From: Bacteroides faecium
GTDB lineage: Bacteria > Bacteroidota > Bacteroidia > Bacteroidales > Bacteroidaceae
DNA length: 64,000 bases
NCBI RefSeq assembly: GCF_012113595.1
Contig: NZ_CP050831.1
Coordinates: 3,534,001 to 3,598,000 of the forward strand
Reading direction: 5' to 3'
Shown one piece after another: positions 42,010 to 50,986 of the stretch. Position 1 is the stretch's first letter. Each line of letters begins with the position of its first letter. The translations under genes were made by a program, and so were the position numbers. Under the pieces are notes generated by a model. The model was given only the letters and a program-made list of their open reading frames with translations. It ran no database searches and was not told the origin of the DNA.

Positions 42010-42936
42010 ATGAAAAATAGATTGCTTGTCATTGTTGCAGTTCTGTTCTGCATTATAACAACAGGCTCGTGCCAATCAACAACTAAAAAAATGGATAAAA
42101 AAGAAATGAAGGAAGAACTGGTTAAGTCGTTGAAGGAGTATTCCGAAAAACGAGTATATTATGTACAGGTCAATAAAGGCGGGTGTCGTGTGGAACTTGA
42201 CGTAAATGGGTTACTACTGCATAATGATTTCACAGAGTGGGGATCAACAGGTAGTATTCCAATGAATTTGTCTATACTTAAAAGTGGAAAACAGTCATTG
42301 CAGGTTAAGATTTATCCAACATCGCAGCAAAAGACTTTGACGGATATAACCCGGTTGCAAGTAACTGTCACATACGGGAAAACCCCGAACTCTTCCATAG
42401 AGGAACAAGTAACCGTATTGGATTGGAACTTACCAAAAGAGATCATAGACCAGAAGCTCTCCTATTATGAAACGACTTTGGATTTCGATGCTGCCGTTCC
42501 GTATGACTATACTTATCGGCTTGATGATGCTGTCGATTTGAGGAAAATACCCAATATAGAACAGTTGGCTTTGGAAAAAATGAAAGAAATTCGTCAGTTG
42601 TATGAAGCTGGCGATGTGGAAACTTATTGGAATATGGTTTTTGACAAATATTCACAATATGCCAATTCTCTGTATCAGACTTCCGAAGAAATATCCGAAG
42701 ATATTGAAGATGATGTGACCTTTTTCGGGTATCACAAAAATCGGAAAATATTTCCTATTAATGATTACGAAATATTCTTCTATGCAGAAGGAAGGATAAT
42801 CACGTTATTAGAACGAGATACAAGAGAATCTATTCTTAAATCTTCTTATATTGATGAACAAGGATTTGAGTGTGAAGATGAATTGACTATAATACTCTAT
42901 ATGCCAAAAGGAAACAATGAATTGCGGATATTTTAG
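42010..42936 (+). CDS. Lipoprotein of a three-member cargo family (member 2)
   Basis: A 308-residue lipoprotein with signal peptide and lipobox TGSC. After a charged helix (KKEMKEELVKSLKEY) it has YYVQVNKGGCRVELDVNGLL, a NLSILKSGKQSLQVKIYP strand pair, a helical ALEKMKEIRQLYEAGD region and a strand-rich C-terminus. This is the same block order as the proteins at 39362 and 62792, with roughly a third of residues matching in the core blocks by eye. It has its own short promoter box and is followed by further lipoprotein genes in the same direction. Function is unknown. Confidence 0.8.
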   Translation: MKNRLLVIVAVLFCIITTGSCQSTTKKMDKKEMKEELVKSLKEYSEKRVYYVQVNKGGCRVELDVNGLLLHNDFTEWGSTGSIPMNLSILKSGKQSLQVKIYPTSQQKTLTDITRLQVTVTYGKTPNSSIEEQVTVLDWNLPKEIIDQKLSYYETTLDFDAAVPYDYTYRLDDAVDLRKIPNIEQLALEKMKEIRQLYEAGDVETYWNMVFDKYSQYANSLYQTSEEISEDIEDDVTFFGYHKNRKIFPINDYEIFFYAEGRIITLLERDTRESILKSSYIDEQGFECEDELTIILYMPKGNNELRIF

Positions 42937-42990
42937 AGATACCAAATGTGATGATCTATTACGGAATTGTTCAACTTGAAATAATGAATA

Positions 42991-43353
42991 ATGAAAGCAG
43001 TAATAACCCTATTAATATGTATAGCTATGGCGACTTGTTCCAATACCAAACGAGGTACTTCTTCCGAGAAAGAAACGGGGGATATTCCTATCGCAGAAAA
43101 TTACGGTGATAGCTTGGTCGGAAAGTTCGTCACGAACTTGTACGAGTTCAAGCTATACGACCAGCCGGAAGGAAAAGTAACGGAAGAACTTTATCCTGCC
43201 CGGCATTATGGCGGACACGTGAAAGAGAAGAAAGGCGACTGGATAAGGTTTGAGGATCTACGTGCGATAAATAAACTTGCTGTTCCCTTCTCCGGCTGGA
43301 CGAAATGGCGTGAAAACGATACGATACTGTTTAAGGTTTTGAAAATGCAATAA
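42991..43353 (+). CDS. Small lipoprotein (SH3-like fold possible)
   Basis: A 120-residue lipoprotein: N-terminal hydrophobic segment and lipobox AMATC. The mature part ends in a strand-rich segment (YEFKLYDQPEGKVTEELYPARHYGGHVKEKKGDWIRF), followed by FSGWTKWRENDTILFKV, a pattern compatible with a small SH3-like barrel that binds a wall or protein partner. No family is recognised. It starts 54 bases after the previous gene and ends five bases before the TPR lipoprotein, so these genes are one transcript. Confidence 0.72.
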   Translation: MKAVITLLICIAMATCSNTKRGTSSEKETGDIPIAENYGDSLVGKFVTNLYEFKLYDQPEGKVTEELYPARHYGGHVKEKKGDWIRFEDLRAINKLAVPFSGWTKWRENDTILFKVLKMQ

Positions 43354-43357
43354 GTGT

Positions 43358-44326
43358 ATGAGGAAATGGACTGTTTACATATTACTGGTTGTGTGTTTGT
43401 CGGGTTGCGGACGGGGGAACGGAAATAAACAGGGCGGTTTCTCCAATAGTGCAATTGCTGATAGTATTCCGTCAGAAGCTATCAGGTTGAAAATACAAGG
43501 AAATGATCTTGTTAATAAAGGAGATTACAATGCTGCTATGGAATGTTATACTAAAGCGATTGAAATTTATCCGAAGTATGATACAGCATTCTATAATTTA
43601 GGGAAAATTAGTTCGAAACTAGGTGATAACAAAAAGGCTATTGCTTATTACACTAAAGCTATAGAGATAAATGCTCACTACTTATTTGCCTATTACAATA
43701 GAGGAAATAGCAAAGCTAATCTCGGCGATATCCAAGGGGCAATTGCCGATTACACAAAGGCAATAAAAATTAACCCTCAATACACTAAAGCCTATTATAA
43801 TAGAGGGCTAAATAAAGCAAAAAGAAATGATTACAAGGGAGCTATCAGTGATTATACTCAAGCTATCAAAATAAATAGTCAATACGTTAATGCTTTTTAC
43901 AATAGAGGAAATCTAAAGTCAAATCTTGGTGACAACAAAGGAGCTATAGCTGACTATCTAAAAGTGATAGAGATTAACCCCAAATATATAAATGCTTATA
44001 TAAATCTTGGTGTAGTAAAATTCGATATAGGAGATTATGAAGGTGAGATTGCAACTTATCGACAAGCAATAAAGAACTGTAAACCCGATGCGGATTTATT
44101 TAATAACTTAGGGCGTGCGCTGTATGACCTGAAACGCTTCAAGGAAGCTGCGGAAGCATACGGCGAAGGAATAAAGGCTTTTCCGAGTGACGGAAAGTTG
44201 TACTATGGTCGTGGGCTGGCACGTAACCAGTCGGGCGATAAGAACGGAGCTTGTGAGGACTGGCACAGAAGTAGTGAATTGGGATGCTTTCAGGCTAATG
44301 CGTTGTTGCCGTTGTGTGGTGAATAA
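43358..44326 (+). CDS. TPR-repeat lipoprotein
   Basis: A 322-residue lipoprotein with lipobox CLSGC. After a short linker it carries about seven tetratricopeptide repeats, spaced about 34 residues (for example AIEIYPKYDTAFYNLGKI, AIKINPQYTKAYYNRGLNKAK, VIEINPKYINAYINLGVVKFD). A short C-terminal end follows, with an NGACEDWHRSSELGC segment typical of TPR/Sel1-like repeat caps. TPR surfaces bind partner proteins, here on the periplasmic face. The repeats are close to one another, suggesting recent internal duplication. Its signal peptide matches that of the next gene (YILLVVCLSG vs YILLAVCLSG). Confidence 0.82.
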   Translation: MRKWTVYILLVVCLSGCGRGNGNKQGGFSNSAIADSIPSEAIRLKIQGNDLVNKGDYNAAMECYTKAIEIYPKYDTAFYNLGKISSKLGDNKKAIAYYTKAIEINAHYLFAYYNRGNSKANLGDIQGAIADYTKAIKINPQYTKAYYNRGLNKAKRNDYKGAISDYTQAIKINSQYVNAFYNRGNLKSNLGDNKGAIADYLKVIEINPKYINAYINLGVVKFDIGDYEGEIATYRQAIKNCKPDADLFNNLGRALYDLKRFKEAAEAYGEGIKAFPSDGKLYYGRGLARNQSGDKNGACEDWHRSSELGCFQANALLPLCGE

Positions 44327-44339
44327 ATAGAACTAAATT

Positions 44340-45101
44340 ATGGATAAATGGTACGTTTACATATTACTGGCTGTGTGTTTGTCGGGTAACGGACAAGCGA
44401 GGGAAAATGTGCAGGGCGGTTCTTCTAAAAGTGATACAGCAGTACAAAAGGTCGATACTGTGAAAAATACCAATATTATGAGGTGGCAGAAGAAATATAA
44501 AGTTATCAAACATTTTGATATTAATGCTTTTGAACGAAATCAAAAGAAGTGGATCTATGAATTTACAGACAACAATGGAATGACTGTACAGCAGGAAAAA
44601 TCTTATGATGATATAGACGCAAAAACAGGACTGTATTATATTGATAGCCGTTCTTACCCATATTCTAACTATATCCATGTTTGTTTGTATGATGGCATGG
44701 GACGTATCAAAGGATATAATATGACTTTCTACAGCATAGTTGTTGGAAAAGTGTATCGGTATGACATTAATGGACAAGTTGTGCATGAAGAAGATATGGA
44801 TGCCCCGTATAAATTTTCATTAGAGGACTTAATCTTGAAAATGAAAAAAGAATACGGTATTGATATAGAGAAAGGGAAAAATATACGAGATATCAATAGA
44901 TTTACTACGGATAGAGGTTCGTTTTATGCAATATCAATCATACTTGATAATTCTAAGTGTGACATATATTTATTTAATGGTGATGATGGAAAGATTCTAT
45001 TTAAAACAAGAGAGGAATCTGAATGGTATCCGGGCATGAGCGATGAGAATGTTTATGATGAGTATTTGAGATCAATCAGAAGCGGTAATTACGGAAAGTA
45101 A
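44340..45101 (+). CDS. Secreted relative of the duplicated lipoproteins (lipobox Cys lost)
   Basis: A 253-residue protein whose leader is nearly the same as that of the preceding TPR lipoprotein, but the lipobox reads CLSGNGQ instead of CLSGCGR, so the lipid-bearing cysteine is replaced by Asn. It could still be cut by signal peptidase I after QA. The body resembles the lipoproteins at 22000 and 23288 (YRYDINGQVVHEEDMDAPYKF, SLEDLILKMKKEYGI). So this is a third family member that joined the leader of its neighbour, by gene fusion or conversion, and lost its anchor. A bidirectional terminator follows. Confidence 0.75.
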   Translation: MDKWYVYILLAVCLSGNGQARENVQGGSSKSDTAVQKVDTVKNTNIMRWQKKYKVIKHFDINAFERNQKKWIYEFTDNNGMTVQQEKSYDDIDAKTGLYYIDSRSYPYSNYIHVCLYDGMGRIKGYNMTFYSIVVGKVYRYDINGQVVHEEDMDAPYKFSLEDLILKMKKEYGIDIEKGKNIRDINRFTTDRGSFYAISIILDNSKCDIYLFNGDDGKILFKTREESEWYPGMSDENVYDEYLRSIRSGNYGK

Positions 45102-45136
45102 AAGGAAACATGTATGTTTAGAAAAATAAATTATAG

Positions 45137-45183
45137 AAACGGCTATTCCGCCAGCAATCTGTCTGGCCGGAATATCCGTTTTT
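45137..45183. terminator. Bidirectional terminator between cargo and mobC
   Basis: AAACGG-TATTCCG-CCAG pairs with CTGG-CGGAATA-CCGTTT around CAATCTGT, with T's on the right and A's on the left, so it can end both the plus-strand cargo transcript and the minus-strand mob operon. Confidence 0.8.
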
Positions 45184-45192
45184 CATTTATCA

Positions 45193-47199
45193 TCACACGT
45201 TCTTAATCAGGTGCGAGAGTTCGGGATCAGCCTTGATACGCTCGATTTCGTCGGCGACAATCTGCTTCACCTCGTTCTTGATGCGGTAGTAGTTCGCATC
45301 AATCTGTTGCTGCATGGTGTCGTTGCCGTCCTTGTCGGTGAAGTCGATAATCTGCGGTATCTTCACGTAACGGGCGGTTTCCCGCTTGACCTGTTCGTTA
45401 TCCACGACAATCTCGGCATGGAAAATCTTCTGTTCGATGCGCTCGTCGAAGTTATCGGCGACCGCTCCGACGAACATACCCTGCGTCAAGTTGCTGATTT
45501 TGGATGCCGGGATAAGGCTATCCATCTGGGTATTGATGGAAACGGAAGTCTCGTTGCGGTTGATGGTCATGTTCTGCCGTTTCTGCAAGACCTTGCCGAA
45601 GCGTTCGGATAAGGTTTTGGCGGTTTCGGCAACTACCTGACCTGCAAAGACATTGCCGACCGTATTGCAAATCACGGCACTTTCCTTGTCGCCGTAATCA
45701 CGCTTTAGTTGTGAGAAATCCTGAAAGCCAAGCATGACGGCTACCTTGTTGCTTCGGGCGGTGGCAATCAGGTTATCCAGTCCACGCATGTAGATGGTGG
45801 GTAACTCGTCAATGATAACGGCGGATTTGAGCCGTTTCTTCTTGTTTATCAGCTTGACAATACGGGAGTTATACAGTCCCAACGCTGCGCCGTATATGCC
45901 CTGTCTGTCGGGATTGTTACCTACTACAAGCACTTTCGGTTCTTCGGGATTGTTGATGTCGAGTGTGAAATCATCCGCCGTCATCACCCAGTAGAGAGCC
46001 GGGGAAATCATGCGGGAAAGCGGGATTTTGGCACTGGCTATCTGCCCTTGCAACTGCTCCACCGCCGAGCTTTCCCAAGCATCCATGAACGGGGAAAGAT
46101 AGTTTTCCAGTTCGGGGTAACTTGTCAGGATGGGAAAAATATCGGCATACTTCCGGTTCAGAAATTCTATCGCATGGGGGAAGGTGCAATACTTGCCGTT
46201 CTTGAACAATTTGAGAAACCAGATGATGGCTGCAAGCAAGATTATCGGGGATTCCACGAAGAAATCGCCCTGCTTGCTGATCCACGTGCGGTTCAAATTT
46301 AACATGATGGTGTAGGCACTTTCGTAAGCATCGGATATGTCCGTCATAAAGTCCGGGTGAATGGGATTGCAACGGTGGCTACCTGCCGGATCATCGAAAT
46401 TTATCACGTAGAATTTCGGTTTGACTTTGTACCCGTCCAAATGAGTAAGCAGGTGGTTATAAGCAATCTCGGAGAGGTCGGGATATTTGAAATCATACAA
46501 AAAAACGGAAAATCCTTTTTCGATAACCTGCTTGATATATTGGTTAATTATCGCATAAGACTTGCCGCTGCCGGGCGTTCCTAATACCATTGTTGCACGA
46601 AAAATATTTACTAAATTTATATAACCTTCATAAATTTTACCACGATACCAGAACCGGGTGCGGAGATTGACGGAATACTCGTTCTCTTTCAATTCAGTTT
46701 CCTGCATAAAGGATTCGTTCTCCACGTTGAACACGTCTTCAAGCAAGTTGGTTTTGAGCAGGCGGGACATCCATAACCCTGCCATGAGCAGAAAGATATA
46801 TCCGGCTGTAAGGGTGGCGATGTAGAACACCGTGTTTGCCGACAAGGGCAAAGGGAGTGCCAAGAGCCACCAGTTGAAAAAGAACAGCAACAAGCCCGTC
46901 ACGCCGCAAAGGATTATCTTGCGCCAAGTGATTTTCTGCTCCTTCACACCCTTAGTCCCCAAACAGGAAAGGGCAAGGAACAGCACGGCAAAGAGCTTCG
47001 TCCAAAAGATACTGGAAAACAGCCCGGCGGTGCGCTGGAAACCGAGCAGGATTCTATCGACTACGCCGATATTGATGCCCCACTCCTGAATAGATTGGAA
47101 ACAGAACCAATAAATATTGATTACTACAAATAAAATGCTGATAGCACGCATGAACTCCATTACTTTGGCAAGTCCACGCAAATCGTCTTCGTTTTGCAT
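45193..47199 (-). CDS. mobC: MobC: VirD4/TraG-type coupling protein
   Basis: A 668-residue type IV coupling protein. The first ~145 residues hold about four membrane segments (for example ILFVVINIYWFCF, LFAVLFLALSCL, LLLFFFNWWLLAL, AGYIFLLMAGLWM). The cytoplasmic ATPase has Walker A GTPGSGKS (near residue 205) and Walker B SAVIIDELPTIYM. A TraG/TraD-like C-terminal part completes it. It links the relaxosome to the mating channel and pumps DNA. It is third in the mobA-mobB-mobC operon on the minus strand, reading from the oriT side. Length and motif spacing fit Bacteroidetes MobC. Confidence 0.92.
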   Translation of the reverse strand: MQNEDDLRGLAKVMEFMRAISILFVVINIYWFCFQSIQEWGINIGVVDRILLGFQRTAGLFSSIFWTKLFAVLFLALSCLGTKGVKEQKITWRKIILCGVTGLLLFFFNWWLLALPLPLSANTVFYIATLTAGYIFLLMAGLWMSRLLKTNLLEDVFNVENESFMQETELKENEYSVNLRTRFWYRGKIYEGYINLVNIFRATMVLGTPGSGKSYAIINQYIKQVIEKGFSVFLYDFKYPDLSEIAYNHLLTHLDGYKVKPKFYVINFDDPAGSHRCNPIHPDFMTDISDAYESAYTIMLNLNRTWISKQGDFFVESPIILLAAIIWFLKLFKNGKYCTFPHAIEFLNRKYADIFPILTSYPELENYLSPFMDAWESSAVEQLQGQIASAKIPLSRMISPALYWVMTADDFTLDINNPEEPKVLVVGNNPDRQGIYGAALGLYNSRIVKLINKKKRLKSAVIIDELPTIYMRGLDNLIATARSNKVAVMLGFQDFSQLKRDYGDKESAVICNTVGNVFAGQVVAETAKTLSERFGKVLQKRQNMTINRNETSVSINTQMDSLIPASKISNLTQGMFVGAVADNFDERIEQKIFHAEIVVDNEQVKRETARYVKIPQIIDFTDKDGNDTMQQQIDANYYRIKNEVKQIVADEIERIKADPELSHLIKNV

Positions 47200-47236
47200 A
47201 TTGATATACTTTTAAAATTGTAAATACTGCAGAAGG

Positions 47237-48535
47237 TTACTGCTGTCTGCCGTACCTGCGCCTTTTCTTCTTTTTCCGCTGCTGTGGTGCGGGCTGGTCG
47301 CCGGATGCGCTGCCCTGCACGGGTGCGAACAGGCTGAAAGCGTTTGCCACGTTTTGGGCGGTGTTGTCCTTATGGTCGGGCTGGTAGTCGGTATCATGCC
47401 CGTTCCACTGGGATGCGCCTGTATGCCCTTGCTGCTGTGCGGGACGTTCCACTCCGGCGGATTGCTGCGGCGGGTGAATACTATCCTGTCCGGCGAAAAG
47501 GTCGTTGAATACATTGGCGGAAAACTCCTTACCCAGACGGGAACCGTTGAAAACGGTCTTGTCGGCATGGTCGATGAAGGTCGCCCCATAGATGCGCCCT
47601 GCATCGTTGGTGCGGAATACCACGCCGATACCCTGCCGCATGAGTTCACGCTCGAAATGTGCCCGGTCACGCCCTGCGGTCTGCATGGCGGACGCTATGC
47701 GGGCGGCGGTATCGGTGGCAATGTCCTTGTGGCTCTTCACCCATGCGGCGGAAGAGAGCATACGCTTTTCCAGTGCGGCGATACTCGCCTCTTTGCCAAA
47801 GACGGAAGATTTGAAGGGTTTGCCGACCTTGTTGCCGTCCTTGTCCGTCGCCGAATAGGACAAGCCGTGATACTCCCGTCCGCCATATTCCCCTTTGACT
47901 TCATCCACGCTGATACCGTAAAGCGAAAGTACCGCACGGTATTCGCCGAGCGACTGGAAATGCCACTCACGGGCTATCGGTCGGATCACTCCCGCCAACT
48001 GCCCTTTGAGGTTGCCGCTCTCGTAATCGACGGGCGACAAGGGCAGCCCTTCCTTCCACTCCTTTTTGGTAGCCGGGGTAAGGTTGAACTGCTGTTCCAG
48101 TTCCCGGCAGACCTTCATCGAACGCTCGTGTTCGTAGCTGTCGGAAATCGCCCGCCCGGTTTCGTCCACACGGACGGAAACGATATGCAGGTGTTCCCGT
48201 CCGATGTCGTTGTGGCGGTAAACGATATAAGGCTGGTCGCCGAAGCCCATGCGCTGCATATACTGCTCCGCCAATTTTATGAACTGTTCCTCGGTCACGC
48301 AATCTTTCGGATCGGGATTGAGCGAGATGTGCAGGATGGGTTTTTCGGTCTTGCGGTTGGCGGTCAGGTAGTCCCCGAATGAACGGGAAATATGCTCTAT
48401 CGTGTAGGGTTTGTCGCCCGGTGGTTCGATAATCCGGTTACCGAAAAGCACGTCCGCATGAAGTTCGTCCACCTTGATCTGGTTGTAGGCAAGCACCCCG
48501 TACAGGCTGCCGCCGTGTGAAATCTTGGCTATCAT
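47237..48535 (-). CDS. mobB: MobB: relaxase
   Basis: A 432-residue relaxase of the Bacteroidetes MobB type. The N-terminal domain has HISLNPDPKDCVTEEQF, YIVYRHNDIGREHLHIVSVRVD with the HxH metal-binding pair, and a tyrosine-containing SYEHERSMKVCRELE. The central part continues with a nuclease/relaxase helical region. A Gln/Pro/Gly-rich C-terminal tail ends in a basic cluster (RKKKKRRRYGRQQ). It nicks oriT and carries the strand into the recipient. It overlaps mobA by four bases, as expected for coupled partners. Confidence 0.9.
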   Translation of the reverse strand: MIAKISHGGSLYGVLAYNQIKVDELHADVLFGNRIIEPPGDKPYTIEHISRSFGDYLTANRKTEKPILHISLNPDPKDCVTEEQFIKLAEQYMQRMGFGDQPYIVYRHNDIGREHLHIVSVRVDETGRAISDSYEHERSMKVCRELEQQFNLTPATKKEWKEGLPLSPVDYESGNLKGQLAGVIRPIAREWHFQSLGEYRAVLSLYGISVDEVKGEYGGREYHGLSYSATDKDGNKVGKPFKSSVFGKEASIAALEKRMLSSAAWVKSHKDIATDTAARIASAMQTAGRDRAHFERELMRQGIGVVFRTNDAGRIYGATFIDHADKTVFNGSRLGKEFSANVFNDLFAGQDSIHPPQQSAGVERPAQQQGHTGASQWNGHDTDYQPDHKDNTAQNVANAFSLFAPVQGSASGDQPAPQQRKKKKRRRYGRQQ

Positions 48536-48960
48536 CTGACGGGGTATTTGGTTTGAAACTCTTCCGCCAGTGCGGAAATTTGTTTGCTAAGTTCCACCAA
48601 TTCGAGGGTGTGCTGTTCCAGTTTGTAGAGGAAAGCGAGTGCCTTCTTCTCCGAAAAATTGGATTTGAGCGCACGCACGCATTGGTTGTAATTCACGCCG
48701 ATGCTGCGGAACTGGGAATGAAAAGAGGTCAGGCGCATGTAGAAATCCTGCGTGCCCTTATCCAGTTTGACGACCTTTATCTCCCTGCCGAAGAGTGCGG
48801 AAACGATAAACTCGGCACGGGTTGCCTTGCCGGATTCATCGAAAAGGGCAAGGAAACGGGCGTTGTCCCCGTCGTCCAGACGGAACACGTAGCGGTGGCG
48901 CATCTTGTCGGTTTTGGGCTTTCGCCCGTGGTTGTTGGAATACTTCTTCTGACTATCCAT
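48532..48960 (-). CDS. mobA: MobA: relaxosome accessory protein
   Basis: A 142-residue small basic protein: N-terminal KYSNNHGRKPKTDKMRHRYVFRLDD, then a ribbon-helix-helix-like region (EFIVSALFGREI), and a helical C-terminus (LKSNFSEKKALAFLYKLE). It fits MobA of Bacteroidetes elements, which binds the oriT and helps MobB nick. The ATG at 48960 is preferred over one at 48987, because it gives the family start MDSQKK. Four bases of its end overlap mobB. It is next to the candidate oriT region on its upstream side. Confidence 0.88.
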   Translation of the reverse strand: MDSQKKYSNNHGRKPKTDKMRHRYVFRLDDGDNARFLALFDESGKATRAEFIVSALFGREIKVVKLDKGTQDFYMRLTSFHSQFRSIGVNYNQCVRALKSNFSEKKALAFLYKLEQHTLELVELSKQISALAEEFQTKYPVR

Positions 48961-49330
48961 AGTCCTATTAAATTTTAAGTGAAACATGGGTTGAAAACTG
49001 CCGTATGCTTACGGCTCTCCCCCGCAAAGGAAAATCCAACTCCGGCGGATTTTGCACCAGCGGGGCAAGGTGGTGGTGTGGCACGGAAAGCGAAGCGAGT
49101 GCCGCAGCACACAACTTGCTAATTTCGGTTGAAATTAAAATCCGTCCTACCGGACAGATTGGGGATGCCCTTGTCTGTTGCCGACTGCCGTGGCAGTCCT
49201 TCGGGCGGTTACTATTCTTGTTCATTTTTACGGAATTTTGGTTCACGGCTGCAAAGTAACAGCCCTTTTCCCGTCCGGTCATTATGCCCGTATGCGACAA
49301 ACCTACGGGTGGAAAGACAAGGTGCGACAC
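48961..49330. other. Hairpin-rich candidate oriT region
   Basis: Non-coding region just upstream of mobA. Hairpins: GCCGTA/TGCT/TACGGC (49000-49015); a long imperfect hairpin CCCCGC..AAAATCC / GGATTTT..GCGGGG (49020-49065); GTCC/TACC/GGAC (49143-49154); GACTGCC/GT/GGCAGTC (49183-49198); CCCGTA/TACGGG (49287-49309) with TGCGACA in its loop. A second TGCGACA is at 49323-49329. Bacteroidetes oriTs lie near mobA, so this is the best candidate; the nick site is not identified. Confidence 0.5.
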
Positions 49331-49379
49331 GCTGATAATCAAGCGAATAATCTACCGATATTTTGATATTCCTTTGCGC

Positions 49380-49700
49380 CGTGGAAGCGGTAAAACGGCT
49401 GTTCAACCGGACGGATAAACGGACGCTCAAACGAGTGGATGATTGACTGAATGTACAGCCGGACGGATGATGATTTTGCCGGATGAACGAATGGACGGAC
49501 GAACGGCTAAACGGTTAGCCGGATGAATGACTAAACAGCTAAACGGTTAAACGGCTAAACAGCCGGATGAACGGTCGGATGATTGGATGAATGAACAAAT
49601 GGCTGGCTGTACGGCTGACCGAGTGAATGACCGATTGACTGATTGGCTGATTGATTGAATGAACAGATAACCGATTGCTTAGGCAACCGAATGAATAACT
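49380..49700. repeat. Degenerate GGCTAAACGG/CGGATGAA repeat tract before traA
   Basis: About 320 bases of imperfect, short-word repeats (GGCTAAACGGTT at 49505-49516, ATGACTAAACAGCTAAACGG at 49527-49546, GGATGAATGA, GATTGATTGA). There is no fixed unit length and no gene. Nearly the same words return downstream of traG (54835-54960). Position next to a ParA-like gene suggests centromere-like or leader function. Confidence 0.65.
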
Positions 49701-49714
49701 AATTGATTGACGAT

Positions 49715-50497
49715 ATGGATAAACAGACTTTGAACGTGGCTTTCGCCACACAAAAGGGCGGTAGCGGTAAAACGGCTATCACGGTGCTGGTGGCGAGTTA
49801 CCTGCACTACAACTGCGGGTGTCCGCTGGCGGTGATCGACTGCGACTTTCCGCAACACAGCCTTTACGAAATGCGGGAACGGGACAGCCGGGCGGTACTG
49901 GAAAACGAGTACCTGAAACGGATGGCATACGAGCAGATGCGTGAACCGGGACGTGCCGCCTATCCGGTACAGAAGTGCCGGGTGGAACGTGCGCCGGACA
50001 TGGCGGCGGAATTGGCGGGCAGTGGAAACTATGACCTGCTGTTCTTCGACCTGCCCGGTACGGTGAACTCGTCGGGCATATTGCGCACCATTGCGCAAAT
50101 GGATTACATCTTCGCTCCGGTGAGTGCCGACCAAACGGTACTGGAAAGCACGCTCGCCTTTCTGGACGTGTTGCAGCGGATGATGTTAGGTAAGGAAACA
50201 AGCCGACTGAAAGGGCTTTACCTCTTCTGGAATCTGGTGGATAAACGGGAAAAGAGCGAACTGTACGGACGGTATGAAAAAGTAATCGCCGGAATGGGAC
50301 TGCCGATGCTCACGACACAGATACCGGACACGAAACGCTTCCGCAAAGAACTGGATGCGGAGAACCGGACGGTGTTCCGTTCCACGCTGTTCGCTCCCGA
50401 CAAGCGGATGATCGCAGGCAGCGGAATCCCCGAACTGGCACATGAAATAATATCCATCCTCAAACTATCAGGCTATGAAGAAACAACAAACAGATAA
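49715..50497 (+). CDS. traA: TraA: ParA/MinD-like ATPase
   Basis: A 260-residue ParA-type ATPase with the deviant Walker A KGGSGKT (residues 14-20), VIDCDFPQHS (second acidic motif) and a Walker B-like LLFFDLPGT. In Bacteroidetes conjugative elements this gene opens the transfer operon. It may position the element or the mating complex. The ATG at 49715 is preferred over TTG at 49703. It follows a long non-coding repeat tract that could be its DNA target, and overlaps the next gene by 23 bases. Confidence 0.88.
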   Translation: MDKQTLNVAFATQKGGSGKTAITVLVASYLHYNCGCPLAVIDCDFPQHSLYEMRERDSRAVLENEYLKRMAYEQMREPGRAAYPVQKCRVERAPDMAAELAGSGNYDLLFFDLPGTVNSSGILRTIAQMDYIFAPVSADQTVLESTLAFLDVLQRMMLGKETSRLKGLYLFWNLVDKREKSELYGRYEKVIAGMGLPMLTTQIPDTKRFRKELDAENRTVFRSTLFAPDKRMIAGSGIPELAHEIISILKLSGYEETTNR

Positions 50498-50966
50498 GCC
50501 CATCGACGAAGAACTGCTTATGCGGATGATGGCGGGCGAAACGGAAAAGCCGCAAGGCAACGGTGATGCGCCGGAAACAGAAGAAACAGGACAAGAGGCG
50601 GAAGAACCGGAACAGGAAACAGAAAAAGGGGAAACTGCCGTGCCAATGGAAAACAGGGTTGCCGGGAAGATGACTGACGGGAAAGTGCTGGATGGAAAAA
50701 CGGCGGACGGAAAGCGGCGCAAGGCAAAGCAGGCGGCGGACTATGACACGACCTTCCTCAAAGGGATGGATATACCCGCCCGTTACGGGAAGCCCGTGTA
50801 TGTGCGGCGTGAATACCACGAACGGATCGCCAAAATCTCCATGATGCTGACAGGCGGCAAGGTGTCGCTATCCGCCTACATAGACAACGTGCTGGCGCAA
50901 CACTTCGAGCAGTACCGGGAAGAAATCGAAGCGGCATACGCCGGGAAGATGGAAAAACTCTTCTAA
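50475..50966 (+). CDS. traB: DUF3408 protein (TraB-like)
   Basis: A 163-residue protein: an acidic, Glu/Gly/Thr-rich N-terminal half (EETGQEAEEPEQETEKGE), then a basic KQAADYDTTFLKGMDIPARYG segment and a C-terminal region (VYVRREYHERIAKISMMLTGG) typical of DUF3408. This fold may act as a ribbon-helix-helix partner of the ParA-like TraA in front of it. It lies in the transfer operon between traA and the membrane-anchored DUF4122 protein, in the standard Bacteroidetes order. The family call is solid; the function is not established. Confidence 0.85.
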   Translation: MKKQQTDKPIDEELLMRMMAGETEKPQGNGDAPETEETGQEAEEPEQETEKGETAVPMENRVAGKMTDGKVLDGKTADGKRRKAKQAADYDTTFLKGMDIPARYGKPVYVRREYHERIAKISMMLTGGKVSLSAYIDNVLAQHFEQYREEIEAAYAGKMEKLF

Positions 50967-50986
50967 AGCGGAAAGGAGAAAGGAAC

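Noticed and set aside
47354..48382. Long plus-strand open frame of 342 codons
   Set aside because: Shadow of the mobB relaxase on the minus strand, caused by high GC in third positions.
49380..49700. CRISPR array
   Set aside because: The repeats are short degenerate words without constant repeat or spacer length and without cas genes.
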